Shown in pieces: positions 24,544 to 35,549 of a DNA stretch of 64,000 bases. Each line of letters begins with the position of its first letter. Position 1 is the stretch's first letter. Below the pieces are notes generated by a model that made no database searches, was not told the origin of the DNA, and saw only the letters and a list, made by a program, of their open reading frames with translations. Source of the stretch: Acarospora socialis (lineage: Eukaryota > Ascomycota > Lecanoromycetes > Acarosporales > Acarosporaceae); NCBI GenBank assembly GCA_025617375.2, contig JAMYGW020000011.1, forward strand, positions 372,001 to 436,000. The letters run 5' to 3'. The position numbers and the translations under genes were made by a program.

Positions 24544-24717
24544 CAATTTGACATGGGGAGCGAGAAAACATTGAAAGCTGTATACATGCACTCCATCTTG
24601 AATGTCGTTGCGAGAGTCAGAGAAGCGCGCAGGGATTATAGGACATTTGGAAAGGAAATGCTTCTCAAAGTCATGGAACAACTGTCTGTCAGAAAGTCGT
24701 GCAGTTCCAGAGGCTAA
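24544..24717 (+). pseudogene. fragment of a DSR-family paralog
   Basis: 57 codons ending in TAA resemble the block at 23256-23430 of the neighbouring gene. QFDMGSEKTLKAVY corresponds to QFDMGSKRTWKSIY, and LNVVARVREA to LNVVAKVRNA. The DNA is also similar, but many sites differ. No start codon, DSR core or C-terminal region accompanies it, so it is a truncated, diverged tandem copy. Confidence 0.6.
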
Positions 24718-25027
24718 TCCCAAGCGCTGAATGAGAACAACAAGGGACCATTTCGGTAGAAGGATTGTGTAACGTGAGAAGAGAGGGTCAACAACAAGAG
24801 ACACAGAAATGCGAAGGCATTTTGCGTTCGCAGCGGTGGAAAGTCGAACCATATTGATCTCTTTCCTGAAATCATACCTCTTCTCCTGTCCAGAGCGACC
24901 AGCAAAGCAGAGTTGATTAGGCGACCAGCTTGTGAGAGAAAATGAGCGGATGTGGGAAGGCCCATATCAGAAAGCCGCCGAAGCCGGATAAAGGGCATGG
25001 GCAAAGGCCCGAAAGCACTTAAGCCTG
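24718..25027. other. decayed spacer
   Basis: About 300 bp without a supported gene. A minus-strand open frame (24714-25094) includes RLSDMGLPTSAHFLSQ, faintly like the segment between motifs III and IV of SF1 helicases. It may be an inverted scrap of the adjacent relic. Confidence 0.3.
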
Positions 25028-25878
25028 ATGACGCGGTCCATGTACAACGAAGTTCATGCCGACCTAGGACAAATCCGTTGGTGCTTAGGAGCAAGTGTCC
25101 TCAAGTATGGATATGATGAGGAGAATAAACGATTTACGTGTTCTAACCCAATGGTCTTCATGCAGGAGGAGTATGAGGCAGCTAATCTTGCACTGATGCT
25201 GGATGTTGAGGGTAGAACGAGCTGATAGGGAACTCAACTTGCAATTTAGTCAATGCGAGTGTCTTCATGAATATCATGAAGAAGCTACTAGAGCGGTTTG
25301 AACCAAAGGATCTTGCACTTATCTCACCTTACTAAGCACAACATGAGGTCTATCATCATGCACTACATCAACTACAGCCCAAGTTCAAGAACAAGGATCT
25401 GCGTGCGATCCAGAACAAAATCATTGACTCATTTCAAGGAAATGAGACTACTATTATCATTCTGGATCTAGTCATCACTAAGAGGCTAGGGTTCACCCAC
25501 AAAATGAAAAGACTCAACGTTACTCTGACCAGAGCGCAGGTTGGAATGATCATGATAACAGACATAGCTGCCAACGAGAGCCAAGGTAGCCATGGATTTG
25601 CACGTTGGGTGAGTAAACTCAAACATAAATCATGGATAGTCCTCTTCAAGAGACGACCTGGAATTGAAGACTATAACCACACATCGGATCTCTCTCACTT
25701 CCAGCAAGGTCTACGTGTGCTATTTCGTGAACGTGCCACCCAGTTGAATCCTTTCCTCAATTTCTCTCACCTTACCTACTTCACATTATCGAAGCTAGAG
25801 TCACTGAGAGAATTTTCACAACTTCAGCGAATTTCACTCATACAATGCACACAGCTGACACTGAACATGCTCTTCTGA
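25028..25878 (+). pseudogene. relic of an SF1 (DNA2/NAM7-like) helicase C-terminal domain
   Basis: The frame from 25252 to 25878 reads NASVFMNIMKKLLERF, then DLALISPY, a TAA stop at 25333, then AQHEVYHHALHQL. It continues IIDSFQGNETTIIILDLVIT, RLGFTHKMKRLNVTLTRAQV and GMIMITD. This order (SPY-AQ, DSFQG-E, RLNV-LTRA) matches motifs IV, V and VI of UPF1/DNA2/NAM7-type SF1 helicases. The in-frame stop replaces what is usually Lys or Gln in SPY-K/Q-AQ. A frameshift near 25200-25250 separates an upstream open piece (25028-25225) that would fit the region before motif IV. The ATPase motifs I and II are absent, so it cannot encode an active helicase. Confidence 0.7.
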
Positions 25879-25916
25879 TCAACAACACAACGGACTATTC
25901 AATTACTGTCTTTTGA

Positions 25917-26375
25917 GATCGACTATGACTTCCCAGAACCAGAAGGAGACTTTTGGAAGAGCTTCGCCAAGGTAGCTGGACTGACTGCTTTTGCTTATGC
26001 ATGGCGTGACAGCATTAGTCGTGACAGAACCAGTCTTTCAGATCTACAGATCAAATTCGATGGTCATCAGCGTTTGCAGCACATTTCTGCGAAATTCTCC
26101 CTATGTCATTGGATATCATGAATGAGTTTCTCAACTCAACTGATGACACCAAAGGTAAGAAAACGATATGGTTCTTAATCTGGTGGCACTACGGCAAATC
26201 AGACTCGTTGACCAAAGGATCCAAATGGGAGAGAGACACAGAGTGCTTTCAATGCAATCTAGTAATGCCAGGAATGGCATTTACAAAATATCAAATCAAG
26301 AAAGATCATAGTTGGTGTACGAGATGTCAATGGATCAGTGAGGAAGATACCTGGCTGACACTATCAACAATATGA
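25917..26375 (+). pseudogene. coding-like relic with CxxC pairs
   Basis: One open stretch reads LLSFEIDYDFPEPEGDFWKS and on to about 26130. The overlapping next one (26103-26375) reads MSLDIMNEFLNSTDD and contains two CxxC pairs (CFQC and CTRC about 28 residues apart). They are in different frames and lie between two helicase relics. I do not recognise the family. It may be part of the same decayed gene as the SF1 relic or a separate one. Confidence 0.3.
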
Positions 26376-26660
26376 GAGTATGAATCAAGTAGCCCACTCG
26401 ATGTTAGCAGGAGACATCACAAATCTCAGAGACCTTGTGGACCATCTATTTCCGTTCACAGTCACCCCATTGCCCAACCCAGGCAATGTGGCTGCGGCGG
26501 TAACAAACGCACCACCAGCGAGCCCAGCAAACCAGAGCGCAAATGGGGTTCTCAGATGCCCAACTCAAGTCAGACGTTGTCTCTGGGTTAGCCGGTTAAG
26601 GAATGAAGATCTCGAAGGGGAGAACAAACGACGAGTGTATTCAAAAAAGGGCAGTAACTG

Positions 26661-26720
26661 CCCTCCGCAGTGGCTATATATATACACCACTTTCCCGTCC
26701 AACCTAACTCTTGACACTCT
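26661..26720 (+). repeat. degraded short repeat, copy 2 of 3
   Basis: Begins CCTCCGCAGTGGCTATATA, matching CCTCCACGGTGGCTATACA of copy 3. It then reads CCACTTTCCCGTCCAA, matching the core of copies 1 and 3. It sits just upstream of the DEAD-box relic. Confidence 0.45.
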
Positions 26721-27412
26721 AGTCGGACAGAAGGACATGATAGTACGCGCACCACCAGGTCGGTACTCGGTATCCATTACAGTAGGGATTATCTCACACT
26801 CGTTAGGATTAGGGAAGATGTTCGCCTACCTCATCCCGTCAGTGTTGTCTCTTTCAAAAGTCAGGGCGACACTACCCCTGATCGGAATCAAGGCCCCAAC
26901 TCAGGGGCCTGCTCGTCACCCCAACATGCGAGCTTGCGATTCAGGTCTTCGAGCAAGTTGTTGATCTATGCAAGTACACACAGTTACGGCCTTGTGTCGT
27001 GTATGGAAACATGTCTGTGAAGGAGCAGAAAGCTCAACTAATGGATGGCTGCGACTCGCTTGGTTTCTTGAAGATATTTGTAGTGGACGAGGCAGATGAG
27101 ATGAGTTCTGAAAGCTGGGAAGAAGATTTAGAGAAGCTGTTTGCTATTGAATTTGACACGAAGTCAGAGATGCTGTCAATCTGGTTGTTATCATCAGAAA
27201 TTCATGACGAAGTCAACCAACTTGAGGACAGATGGCTCACCAATCATTTTGTGAGGGTCAATCTCCACAAAGACCAGGACCATGGCTTAGAGTTGATGCA
27301 AGATTTTATTTCTGATTTCTGGGATGAAAATTTTGAGAAACTCAATTCCACTGATCTCAATACACACTCAGATATGCTGTCGGTCTGGCTGTTGTCAGAG
27401 TATTGTGAATGA
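26721..27412 (+). pseudogene. relic of a DEAD-box RNA helicase with internal duplication
   Basis: Motif-I-like LGLGKMFAYLIPSVLSL lies in one frame (to about 26890). After a +1 shift comes RGLLVTPTCELAIQVFEQ (motif Ia PTREL with Arg to Cys), then LRPCVVYGNMSVKEQ (motif Ib region) and VVDEADEMSSESWEEDLEKL (motif II DEAD). LLSSEIHDEVNQL is a damaged motif III (SAT expected). The conserved GSGKT is lost. The segment after motif II is then partly repeated: EKLFAIEFDTKSEMLSIWLL and EKLNSTDLNTHSDMLSVWLL. Motifs IV-VI are missing. The CGC to TGC change in motif Ia is a C-to-T transition. The relic is inactive by any reading. Confidence 0.65.
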
Positions 27413-27606
27413 TTGATCAACATGGAGGAGGAGAAATGGCTGCCGACGGTGCTGTGTGCCAATTGGTATCAGTTATGTCACAAGACTGATTTCACACTCC
27501 TGCCATGCCGCAAGGGCCAGATCCGCGTCTCTCTACCACATCTACCACACGGAGCACATTCAGCAAAGGGCACACGAAGAACCATACTGCCGTGGTATAT
27601 TGGCGT

Positions 27607-27676
27607 GCCTCCACGGTGGCTATACATATCCGCCACCTTTCCATCCAATTCAGTTCTTAAAAACTTTAGCCTTGAA
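27607..27676 (+). repeat. degraded short repeat, copy 3 of 3
   Basis: Contains CCTCCACGGTGGCTATACAT and CGCCACCTTTCCATCCAA, shared with copies 2 and 1. It also has TTTAGCCTTG and, about 80 bases on, AAGTAGCTGG as in copy 1. Confidence 0.45.
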
Positions 27677-29410
27677 AGAGGGCTGGTACTGACAAGAGCA
27701 CAAGTACTTCGGTGCAATCTTGATTGGAATATATGTCCAAGAGTCCGATCGCCATCCCAGGCAAGTAGCTGGAGATGACCAACATAGTAGCCCGGTATCG
27801 CCTAAAGATGTAATACCGACTATACTCTAATCCGCTCTTCTCCACTCCAAGATTTACTACTATCCGCCAATCCGCCTAACTCGCGGGCACCGATTGGTAC
27901 CGGTCATTGTCACACCACTGTCCGGGGTCATTACGCTAGACGTCGGTCCAACTGCTTGTTTCAAGGCTTGAGAAGACCAAGGTAGGTTACGGGAAACCGG
28001 CCGAAGACAGAAAGTCGATGAGGAAGAAACGCCCTAGCAAGAGGAAACAACACGCTTGGACGCCGGCCCGTCCGTACCTTGGGGTCTGTTGGCGCGTCTG
28101 GTGGGACCTGTACAAGAACCCAATAGCGGTGCCGGCGCTGCACGCGGCGTGGGTACAGGGCATGAGCGCTGAGGTTCGGTGAGGGGGGTGAGGACGGTTA
28201 GGGGGCGGGTCAGGACGCAGATGAGGAAGAGGTGTCGGAGGGGTAAGATACCACGGATGCTTCCTCATAGCGTCTGCATGCCAATTGGAAGACGGACCAC
28301 CTGAACAGGTAAAGCGAGGCAGTCTTACCAAGACTTTGATGTGGTGCAACGCTTCCACCAACAGATATGAGACGCCTAATTGTGATGCCTTCGGAACGGC
28401 TTGATGAGTTCCAAGATCTTTCAATGCTAAGATGACAACCAAAGACCAAGAGGAATACAACCAAGAGGAGATGAACCACTTGCAGCTGCTAATCTGAAGC
28501 TGTTCCGCGGCATGGTAGCCCGGACACAAAGAGACGATTGAGCGATCGGATTCGTGGAACGACCTTTGATAATCGCTCTCCTGGTTAGGTGGTAGGGACC
28601 CAGCAGTACTGGGTGCTAGCCCTTACCACGAGGTTTAGGTGGCGGGCACTGCTGCGACACCGCGTTGGCAGTTGCTTCGGGCTCGGTGGTATTATACATT
28701 CTGAAGGGTTTCTCTTTGCCACGAGGATGGTGGAGTAATCGGGACACCAGAGCTGAGATTCTGATTTGGTTTTTCGCTGCGCGGTTCGGGAGGCTATACA
28801 CTGGGGATATCGTCACCATTTGCGTCCAGAGCAGGCAGATTCTCAACGCGTGATAGAGGTTCTGAGATTAGCCCACTAAGTAGAAACCAAATTTATCATA
28901 CAAAACTAAAACTCTGAAATAGCGATGATGATGATGACAACAGAGATAGAAGACCGTGACACTAAATTGGTGAAATACTGAGAAGTGGGAGACCTCATCT
29001 TGATGCAAGCAGTTACTATGAAAGAACGGCGTAGCGCGATATCTCCTACACAGAAAACGTGCACAAACATGGGAAATCAACAGGTTTAGAAGCTTGACGC
29101 TGTTCCAGGTGTTGTTGGTAAGAGCAGGGCTGTAATATAGTTGGCAGTGATAGATGAGGGTGGAGGTCTGAGGCTTGGCGCTGTGCAAGCACGCAGGTGG
29201 GTGCGGTGTACAAGCTGCGTCGAGCGTTCTGCAAACTACCTTATCCTTCGAAGCCTGAGCAGACTACTTTCCATACGCAGAGAGTACGAAGCTATAGTTA
29301 TCAAATAACACACAGGTCAAAACGCAGATCCCATTGTGCTCAAGCTTCCACTGAACTCTTATGATGTAACGTTAAACAAGACTCTATCCGTTCTAGTCTA
29401 TCTCATGCAT
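27677..29410. other. gene-poor end of the accessory island
   Basis: No supported gene. A 180-codon minus-strand frame (27987-28529) is Pro/His-rich and lies over G-rich sequence, so I do not accept it. Plus-strand 28010-28170 (MRKKRPSKRKQHAWTPARPY and on) looks mildly protein-like but soon meets stops. A short GAT run (GATGATGATGATGAC) lies at 28924. Confidence 0.45.
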
Positions 29411-30601
29411 CTACTTGAGCTTGGAAACAAGATACTGCTTTATGACATCCATCCCCTCCTTCGCTATCTCGACCTGAGCCTGCGGTAACATGCAGAAGCC
29501 ATGCGGTCCGCCCGGGAAGATCTTGATGATAGCCTCGGCACCTGCCATCTGCCACTTGACGCCCATGAACACCGTGTCGTCCAGCAAGCAGTCTTCCGTC
29601 CCGCACGTGAAAAGAGCCGACGGCAGTTTCAGCCCCGTCAAGTCCTTGTACATGGGACTCATCGAAGGATCTTTGCGCTGATCCGGAGTGCGTCCGGGGA
29701 GGAATGCTTCCATGAAGTGGGTCATGATGTCGAGGTCAAGGATCAGGGGGACGGGTTTGGAGAAGTTGTGAGCCTGGGGCAGGACGGAGAGGTCGTAGGC
29801 ACCGAAGTTGAGGACGAGGCCGGAGAACTGGAACGATGATTTCGCGGAGAGGAGGTGGAAGAGCGTCAAGGCACTCAAGTGTGCCCCAGCGGACTATGAG
29901 CTCGTCAGTAACAGATCCGTCTCGGCATTGGCTAACAGTCTCCCGAGAATGAGCTCACCTCTCCACCCATGAACTTCAGCTCGGCTCCGAACTCAGCCTT
30001 CGCATGGTCCACGAGCCACTCGGCAGCGTCGAAACAGTCTTCCGGGCCTTGCGGGAACGTGTACTCGGGCGCAAGTCGGTAGCCCACCGATACGACCGCC
30101 ACGTTCGTGCCGGCCGCAATGTCCATCAGCATCGGATCCTGGCTACCATTCTGCGTTAGCAGACCCTCACACGTGGCTATACGGGTAGCCGCGACTCACT
30201 CTTCCTCGGTTTGCAACACCCAACCCCCGCCATGGATATGCATGTAGACCCCATCGACTGGCCCACCGTGCTCCGGCCGCAGCACCCGGCACGGTATCGT
30301 TCGCCCCGCATCTCGGCTGGGTATCGAGAACGACTTGCCGGACTCAACCACTACTCGCATGGGAAGCGGTGTTTCACCGTTGATACGCATTTGCCGGTAT
30401 TGCTTCGCACCAACCTACAGAAACATAATTAGGACAATGTGTCGATCCCTCAGGGCACGATGAGCTCAGGATTACCTCGTACCATTTTGGTGCGCCATCC
30501 ATCATGTCCATGAGGCTGCGATTCAGCGCATGGGTCGCGTTCGTGATCGATTTCGGGTCGAATTTCGATCCATCGATGGTGATGTCGCTTTGGAGGGCCA
30601 T
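29411..30601 (-). CDS. alpha/beta hydrolase of the hormone-sensitive-lipase (HSL) type
   Basis: Four exons: 30601-30476, 30414-30200, 30142-29959 and 29893-29411. Introns are 61, 57 and 65 nt. All junctions keep frame and give 335 residues from ATG 30601. The oxyanion motif HIHGGGW lies at about 102-107, the nucleophile elbow GGESAGAHLS at 173-182 (Ser 176), the acid region CGTEDCLLDD near 273-282, and the catalytic His in GGPHGF near 305. It is therefore complete. Such enzymes hydrolyse esters of short or medium acyl chains; the substrate here is unknown. There is no secretion signal, so it is probably cytosolic. It is the first intact housekeeping-like gene after the accessory island. Confidence 0.88.
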
Positions 30602-31247
30602 GATAACTGCGGAGAAGCGATTCCAGTTGAGTTGAACGAGCAGAATGTGTTTTGATGTAGAGTTTCTAAAGTATGGAACTATGTAGACGAAGGTGCCAGA
30701 TATAACTATCGTGCTGCATCCGAGCAACCGTATCAAGATATGCCGGATGATAGCGGGGTTATGTGGGGTGAAATCTCTCGCTCGGGTTTACCTCGAAGCC
30801 GAAGAATGCCTTGGGAGATATCGACAGCAACATATCATATGGATTTGGTTGCCTGATAGCCTTTTGCAAGACTTGCCACGTGAGAACGACCGAATCCTAG
30901 TAGTGGTCGAGGCTTCATATACTCTACGCGTTCGAATTGCCCATAGCTCTTTCCTACAGGTCTTGGTCGATCTGGAACGCTGTAGAATAGCATTGGTAAT
31001 TCTGATAGTAATTTGTGAAATCGGAATCGAATTGTAGATGTAATAGCATGGATATATCCTGAGACGATGGCCTCAAGATTCGAGACGCAGGGCAAGCCGC
31101 CATAATCCTCCCTCGAGACGCCAAAGCTAGTCCGCCGTTGCCCGCAGGTAAGCCCGAACGCCAGACATCACGCTACCTTAGCAGAAATAGCACAACCAAG
31201 AGACGTCTGAATGACCCCCAGCTACTGACCAATCCGCGCCGAAGCCC
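30602..31247. other. intergenic
   Basis: About 650 bp. Small open frames only, none with family resemblance. It holds the promoter of the esterase gene and the 3' flank of the next gene. Confidence 0.5.
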
Positions 31248-32705
31248 TTATACTGATCTTTTGACGCTTCTTCCTGAAGCTCTAGACCCAGCCATCCTGC
31301 CGGGCTCGCTATGTCTACCGGCTGTTCTCATCTCCGTTTCAACTTTTTGGCTCACCAATCCTTTCGCCACACCCAAGACTTTGCTGCTTAGTCTTGCGGG
31401 CAGACTTGCAAACTCCCACAGCGCTTGGATTGGCAGTACCATCGCAGCAAGAAACCACTGAAATAGTATGGCAGAAACTCCTGGGCTTGGATTGTGTTTG
31501 CTCCGTTCAGCGGCAGCAGCAAGCGTTATCGCATCGTTCATGCGAGCTTCAAGGTCCTGGAGCCGGGACTCTGTCTGCATCGTAAGAATCGTCGCTCGCT
31601 TCTCATACCTCCTGACGGCGCGGTTGAGAGCATCCAAATCTGGCTGCAACGCACGACGGACTTCAGCGGTAGCTTGGGCTGTCGACGTAGCACTCGCGCC
31701 ACCTGTGCCCGTCCCGGGACTTGCTCCAGCTGCATGAGCCTCGAGCTCTTCGAGCCTCTTGCTCAGGTCTAAGACCCTTTCTTTGTCAGGCTTCTCGTCT
31801 TGATACGGGATTGCGTTCACCAAACGCTGTAGATGAAGCGTCCGTGACTGTCCCAATTTGATCAAGTGGATAAAAGGTCGAAGCTCCGAGCCTAGTAAGA
31901 AGATAGCCAGGTTGTAATTGGACACGAGGCCCTCGGAGGGTCGGGAGAGCTTTCCACGGATGGCGTGGAGCATCCAAGCTCCCATAACGGGGAAGAGAAA
32001 GCAAGCAAGAAGAGCAAGTAACTCATGTACGCGAAGCTCTCTGCTCGCGGAGTCCCTAGCAGCAGACTGCTGACGGGAATGCTTCGTTGATGGAGATGAT
32101 TTTGACTTGACTTCTGAAGGCGAGGCTTCGTTCTCACGTTCGTCTTCACTACTCTCTTCTATTATTGCATCGCTAGGATAGAAATGGTCCGAAGACATAG
32201 AGTCTTGAACACGAATGGATTGAGCAGAGGTATACCAGTCCCTGTCCCTACGGTCAGCATACCATCGACCTAAAGATGGTGGAATGGAAGAATCTCACCA
32301 TGGAATCCTCACAGACCAATTCAGAAACACGGCTGCTAGCCCCAATAGTGTCACGTCGGTGACCACCGCGCTGCCGTCTTTGAAGAGCAGGCCGCCCACT
32401 GCTGGCAATAATGCCAAGGCAAGCGGTGCAGAGTGCCAATGTGAAGGCTCTTCACTTGCATCGTATCGAGAGCCCCGTGCTTTAGGCAGAAGAAGATCAT
32501 CGGTAGAGGAACGAAACGATTGCTGTGTTTCATCAACAGAGTCCGAGAGAACAGAACTTCGTCTACGGCCTGACGGATTAGAGATGTCGGCAAATGTAGA
32601 GGCTCGATTGGGAGGCCTTTGGCGTAGGTTAGACTGGCCACTGATTCCGGCGCCAGTGCTTGAGGCATGCGGTCTTTGTGCTGAACCTTTATCTTCCGCC
32701 ATCAT
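31248..32705 (-). CDS. conserved fungal multi-pass membrane protein, function unknown
   Basis: Exons 32705-32299 and 32241-31248 join across a 57-nt intron. The junction restores RIPWDWYTSAQ, and the protein has 466 residues. The first exon has a disordered N-terminus (NLRQRPPNRASTFADISNP; SVDETQQSFRSSTDDLLLP). It then holds two membrane segments in SAPLALALLPAVGGLLF and SAVVTDVTLLGLAAVFLNW. The second exon adds an acidic stretch, a membrane segment (LLALLACFLFPVMGAW), a likely fourth (NYNLAIFLLGSELRPFI), a coiled-coil-like region near 305-375, and a C-terminal segment (AILFQWFLAAMVLPIQALW). I recall similar uncharacterised Pezizomycotina proteins but no function. Either of two adjacent ATGs (32705 or 32702) could start it. 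Confidence 0.8.
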
Positions 32706-34004
32706 GCCATACACGAGTTACCACTGGTCAAGCTTGAAGATTGAGCCCACAACAACTAAGTCAAGCCTTATCAGATCCGCAAGGCGTTCACTAGACCAAG
32801 CGCTGCAACTCTGGCCCTTCCTCCATTCAGTAGGTAAGTATGGAGTGCAAAACCCCAGGATTGCATTGCTCGTGTGCACGGCAGGCCGCACTTCCTGACC
32901 CAGAAACTTGATGAACGCATTACCTTATTAGCGAATGGCATGACACTTCACTCACGTAATGCACGCTTAGTAAGCAGACTAGCTCGACGGTGTTCACCTT
33001 CCCTCAACCGCAACCCTCATCGACGTATTACATTGCATCGTCACACAGCATAGACAGAGAGAGCTACGGCTCTCTCCCGATGATCTATTCATTTCATTCA
33101 ATCATGTTCTCTGGCTGGATATCCGATGGAAGCATTGCCCATGGTCGGAAAGCTACAGGCTTCACATGGCGAGGCGAGCCACCAGCTGTGGTGGTGCGTT
33201 TGAAATGCCTTGATCATCGGATGCTACTCAAGAGATGTATGAGATCTTGTACGATGAGGACCTCTCTTGTTGATTTAGGCTTGTTTCGATTGCCCGTGCG
33301 CTCATGTTTTGGTGTTTGTTGTGTACTGTTCTCGTCGTTTAAGATCTTATTGACAGTCTTTCTTATTGAAGCCCCAAAAAGGAGATTGTCAACCACAATC
33401 CCATTGAAACAGCACAAAATGTCTTGACTGCAAATGGATGTCAATAGTCACCCGCTGAGTACCACCTCGGTTGGTTGGATGTCAATTACCGAAAGTCAGA
33501 ATCTATTGGGGTTTCATTGGCACCGTTTGGAGCACAGTCATGGCTATTGGCACCGGCCCTATCTATTGGACTGTTACTTTGCCAATATGGATGCGAATCG
33601 ACACATCTTTCCTAGATGTGATCTGCTTCTAGACTTCTCATCGACACTGACCTCCTCCGTCTTACTCAGTTCACATACAACGTCTACTTCTGCACATACC
33701 CTTCTTGTCTTCCTTCCACAACCTCTCAAATACAGACGCCCAATCCTCTGCCAGATTCAACTTCTTCCTTCTTTGTCCTGTTCAACCTTCTGATTAAACA
33801 CCTTGCTTCATATCATCACCGTCACTCAAGCAGTTGAGCTGAAGACGAGCAGAACTCGGGGCTTCCTGTACAAGGTCCGACTTCAGCCTCTGGCAGGCAT
33901 CATCGTTTCTTTCAAATAAAACTCACTTCGACACCGCTCAAAACCCACTATCAGTCTGATCTCACTCCAAGACCTTGCCTCAAGTTCATCTCAGATACGT
34001 CGAC
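32706..34004. other. intergenic, long 5' flank of the receptor gene
   Basis: About 1.3 kb. Open frames of up to 145 codons (32990-33427, 33434-33793) show no domain and overlap each other. 33640-33990 is C/T-rich, as often seen upstream of fungal start codons. I saw no pheromone-response element that I would defend. Confidence 0.5.
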
Positions 34005-35549
34005 ATGGACTACCTTGACTTCGGTCGGTCGCCTGCTGCGATAGCAATCCCTGCCTTGTCAATCATCGCCATCATTCTATGCCTCCCTCCATTCGTCTGG
34101 CACGTCAAGAACCGCAATCTTGCAGCGTCAAGCTTGGTGTTGTGGATCTCCCTCGACAACTTCTTCGCCTTTACCAATGCACTCATCTGGCCGACCGATA
34201 ACATCGCTTCCTGGTGGAACGGTTCCGTGTTCTGCGATGTCGAAATCAAGCTCATGCTTGCAGCTACAGCTGGCTTGACTGGCTCAATGGCTTGCATCAT
34301 GCGGAATCTGGCCCAGGTGATGGACACTAATCGCACCGTCCCGGGGTCAGGCCTGGCACGAAAGAAACGAGAGCTGGCCGTAAACGTGTTGTTGTGTTTT
34401 GGATGTCCCGCATATCTTATGGCGATCCACTACGTCGTTCAGCCCAGTCGATACTATATCTTTGCGATTTCGGGATGTTCTGCGTCTTACGATAACAGCT
34501 GGCCGAGTATCGTGTTAGTCTTCATGTGGCCTCCTATACTCTGCATTCTCGCTGCGTACTATTGCGGTGAGGGCTTTTCTGTTGAGCCACAACTTCATAT
34601 TCTCCTCACTAATGTAATCTGTCAGTCCTGGTCATCATACGCCTTCACAAATATCGCCGCGAGTTTGCCGATATCCTCAGTTCCTCCGGTAGCAATCTCA
34701 CCAAATCCCGCTTCATGCGACTGTTTCTGATCGCTCTGATCTTCATCATCGTATGCCTACCAGTTCAGCTCTACGTCTTCTACCGCAACTGCGCCGTTCC
34801 TCACCTCCCATACTCTTGGGACCTCGTGCACAGTCAAGAATGGTGGCACATCATCAAGATTCCTACCCGCGGGATGGTGCCATTTGATCGTTGGATTTGG
34901 CTCGGTTGTGGCTTCCTGGTCTTCTTCTTCTTCGGTCTGGGTAAAGATGCAACGAAAATGTACCGGAGATGGCTTGTCAAACTTGGCTTTGGCAGGTTCT
35001 TTCCTAGCATGAAGGAACAGTATGGAACGTCAACAACTCCTACCTCCCGCAAGAGTATGTTCGGTTCCTTCAACAGTATGGTTAAGGCGCTCTTCCGCAG
35101 GACGCCGTCCCAACAGTCAGAGATACCCTAGTAAGTCACGCCTTTTCCGTTCGTCCATACCGTGACCTACTAATACCTAATGTAGCTTCCACGACAGACA
35201 CGGCTCCGTCATGACCGAGGTAGTCACTCCGTCTCCTTCCGATCCGAAGAAGACTTTCGATCGCCAGTCCAGTATCTCCAAGTCTTACTCTCCGACCGCG
35301 CATCTTCAAGAATACGAGAAGACAATCCTACCCTATCCAGTTTGCTTGAAAGAGCCGTCCCAGTTGGGGTCAAAGCACGAACAGCACTTGAGTAGCGAGG
35401 CACATGTGCTATCCCGCACGGCTGTTACCCCGGAAGTGAGAGCCTTCGACGAGCCCCAGGTAGCCGGACCGAGGTCTGGGACCGGGAGCCGCAACGCGCG
35501 AGTCACGAACGAGCTCGACCAAATTGCCGAGCACTCTGGTGAGAAGTGA
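34005..35549 (+). CDS. STE3-type pheromone receptor (class D GPCR)
   Basis: Exons 34005-34566, 34626-35130 and 35186-35549 (introns 59 and 55 nt) encode 476 residues. The receptor binds the lipidated mating pheromone of the opposite mating type and signals through a G protein to the mating MAP kinase. Seven membrane segments fit: AIAIPALSIIAIILCLPPF, LVLWISLDNFFAFTNALIW, IKLMLAATAGLTGSMACI, LAVNVLLCFGCPAYLMAIHY, SIVLVFMWPPILCILAAYY, FLIALIFIIVCLPVQLYVF and WLGCGFLVFFFFGLG. The third cytoplasmic loop (LHKYRREFADILSSSGSNLT, then SRFMRLF) is very typical of STE3/Pre-1 receptors. The cytosolic tail of about 170 residues is Ser/Thr-rich. No mating-type gene or pheromone precursor is seen nearby, as expected for this unlinked receptor. 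Confidence 0.93.

Noticed and set aside
24714-25094. Minus-strand frame with faint likeness to an SF1 helicase segment (RLSDMGLPTS)
   Set aside because: Too short and too weak to call. The opposite orientation to the relic would require an inversion for which there is no other evidence.
27987-28529. Minus-strand frame of 180 codons at the end of the island
   Set aside because: Pro/His-rich middle over G-rich DNA, no start context, no family resemblance, and the opposite strand is partly open as well.
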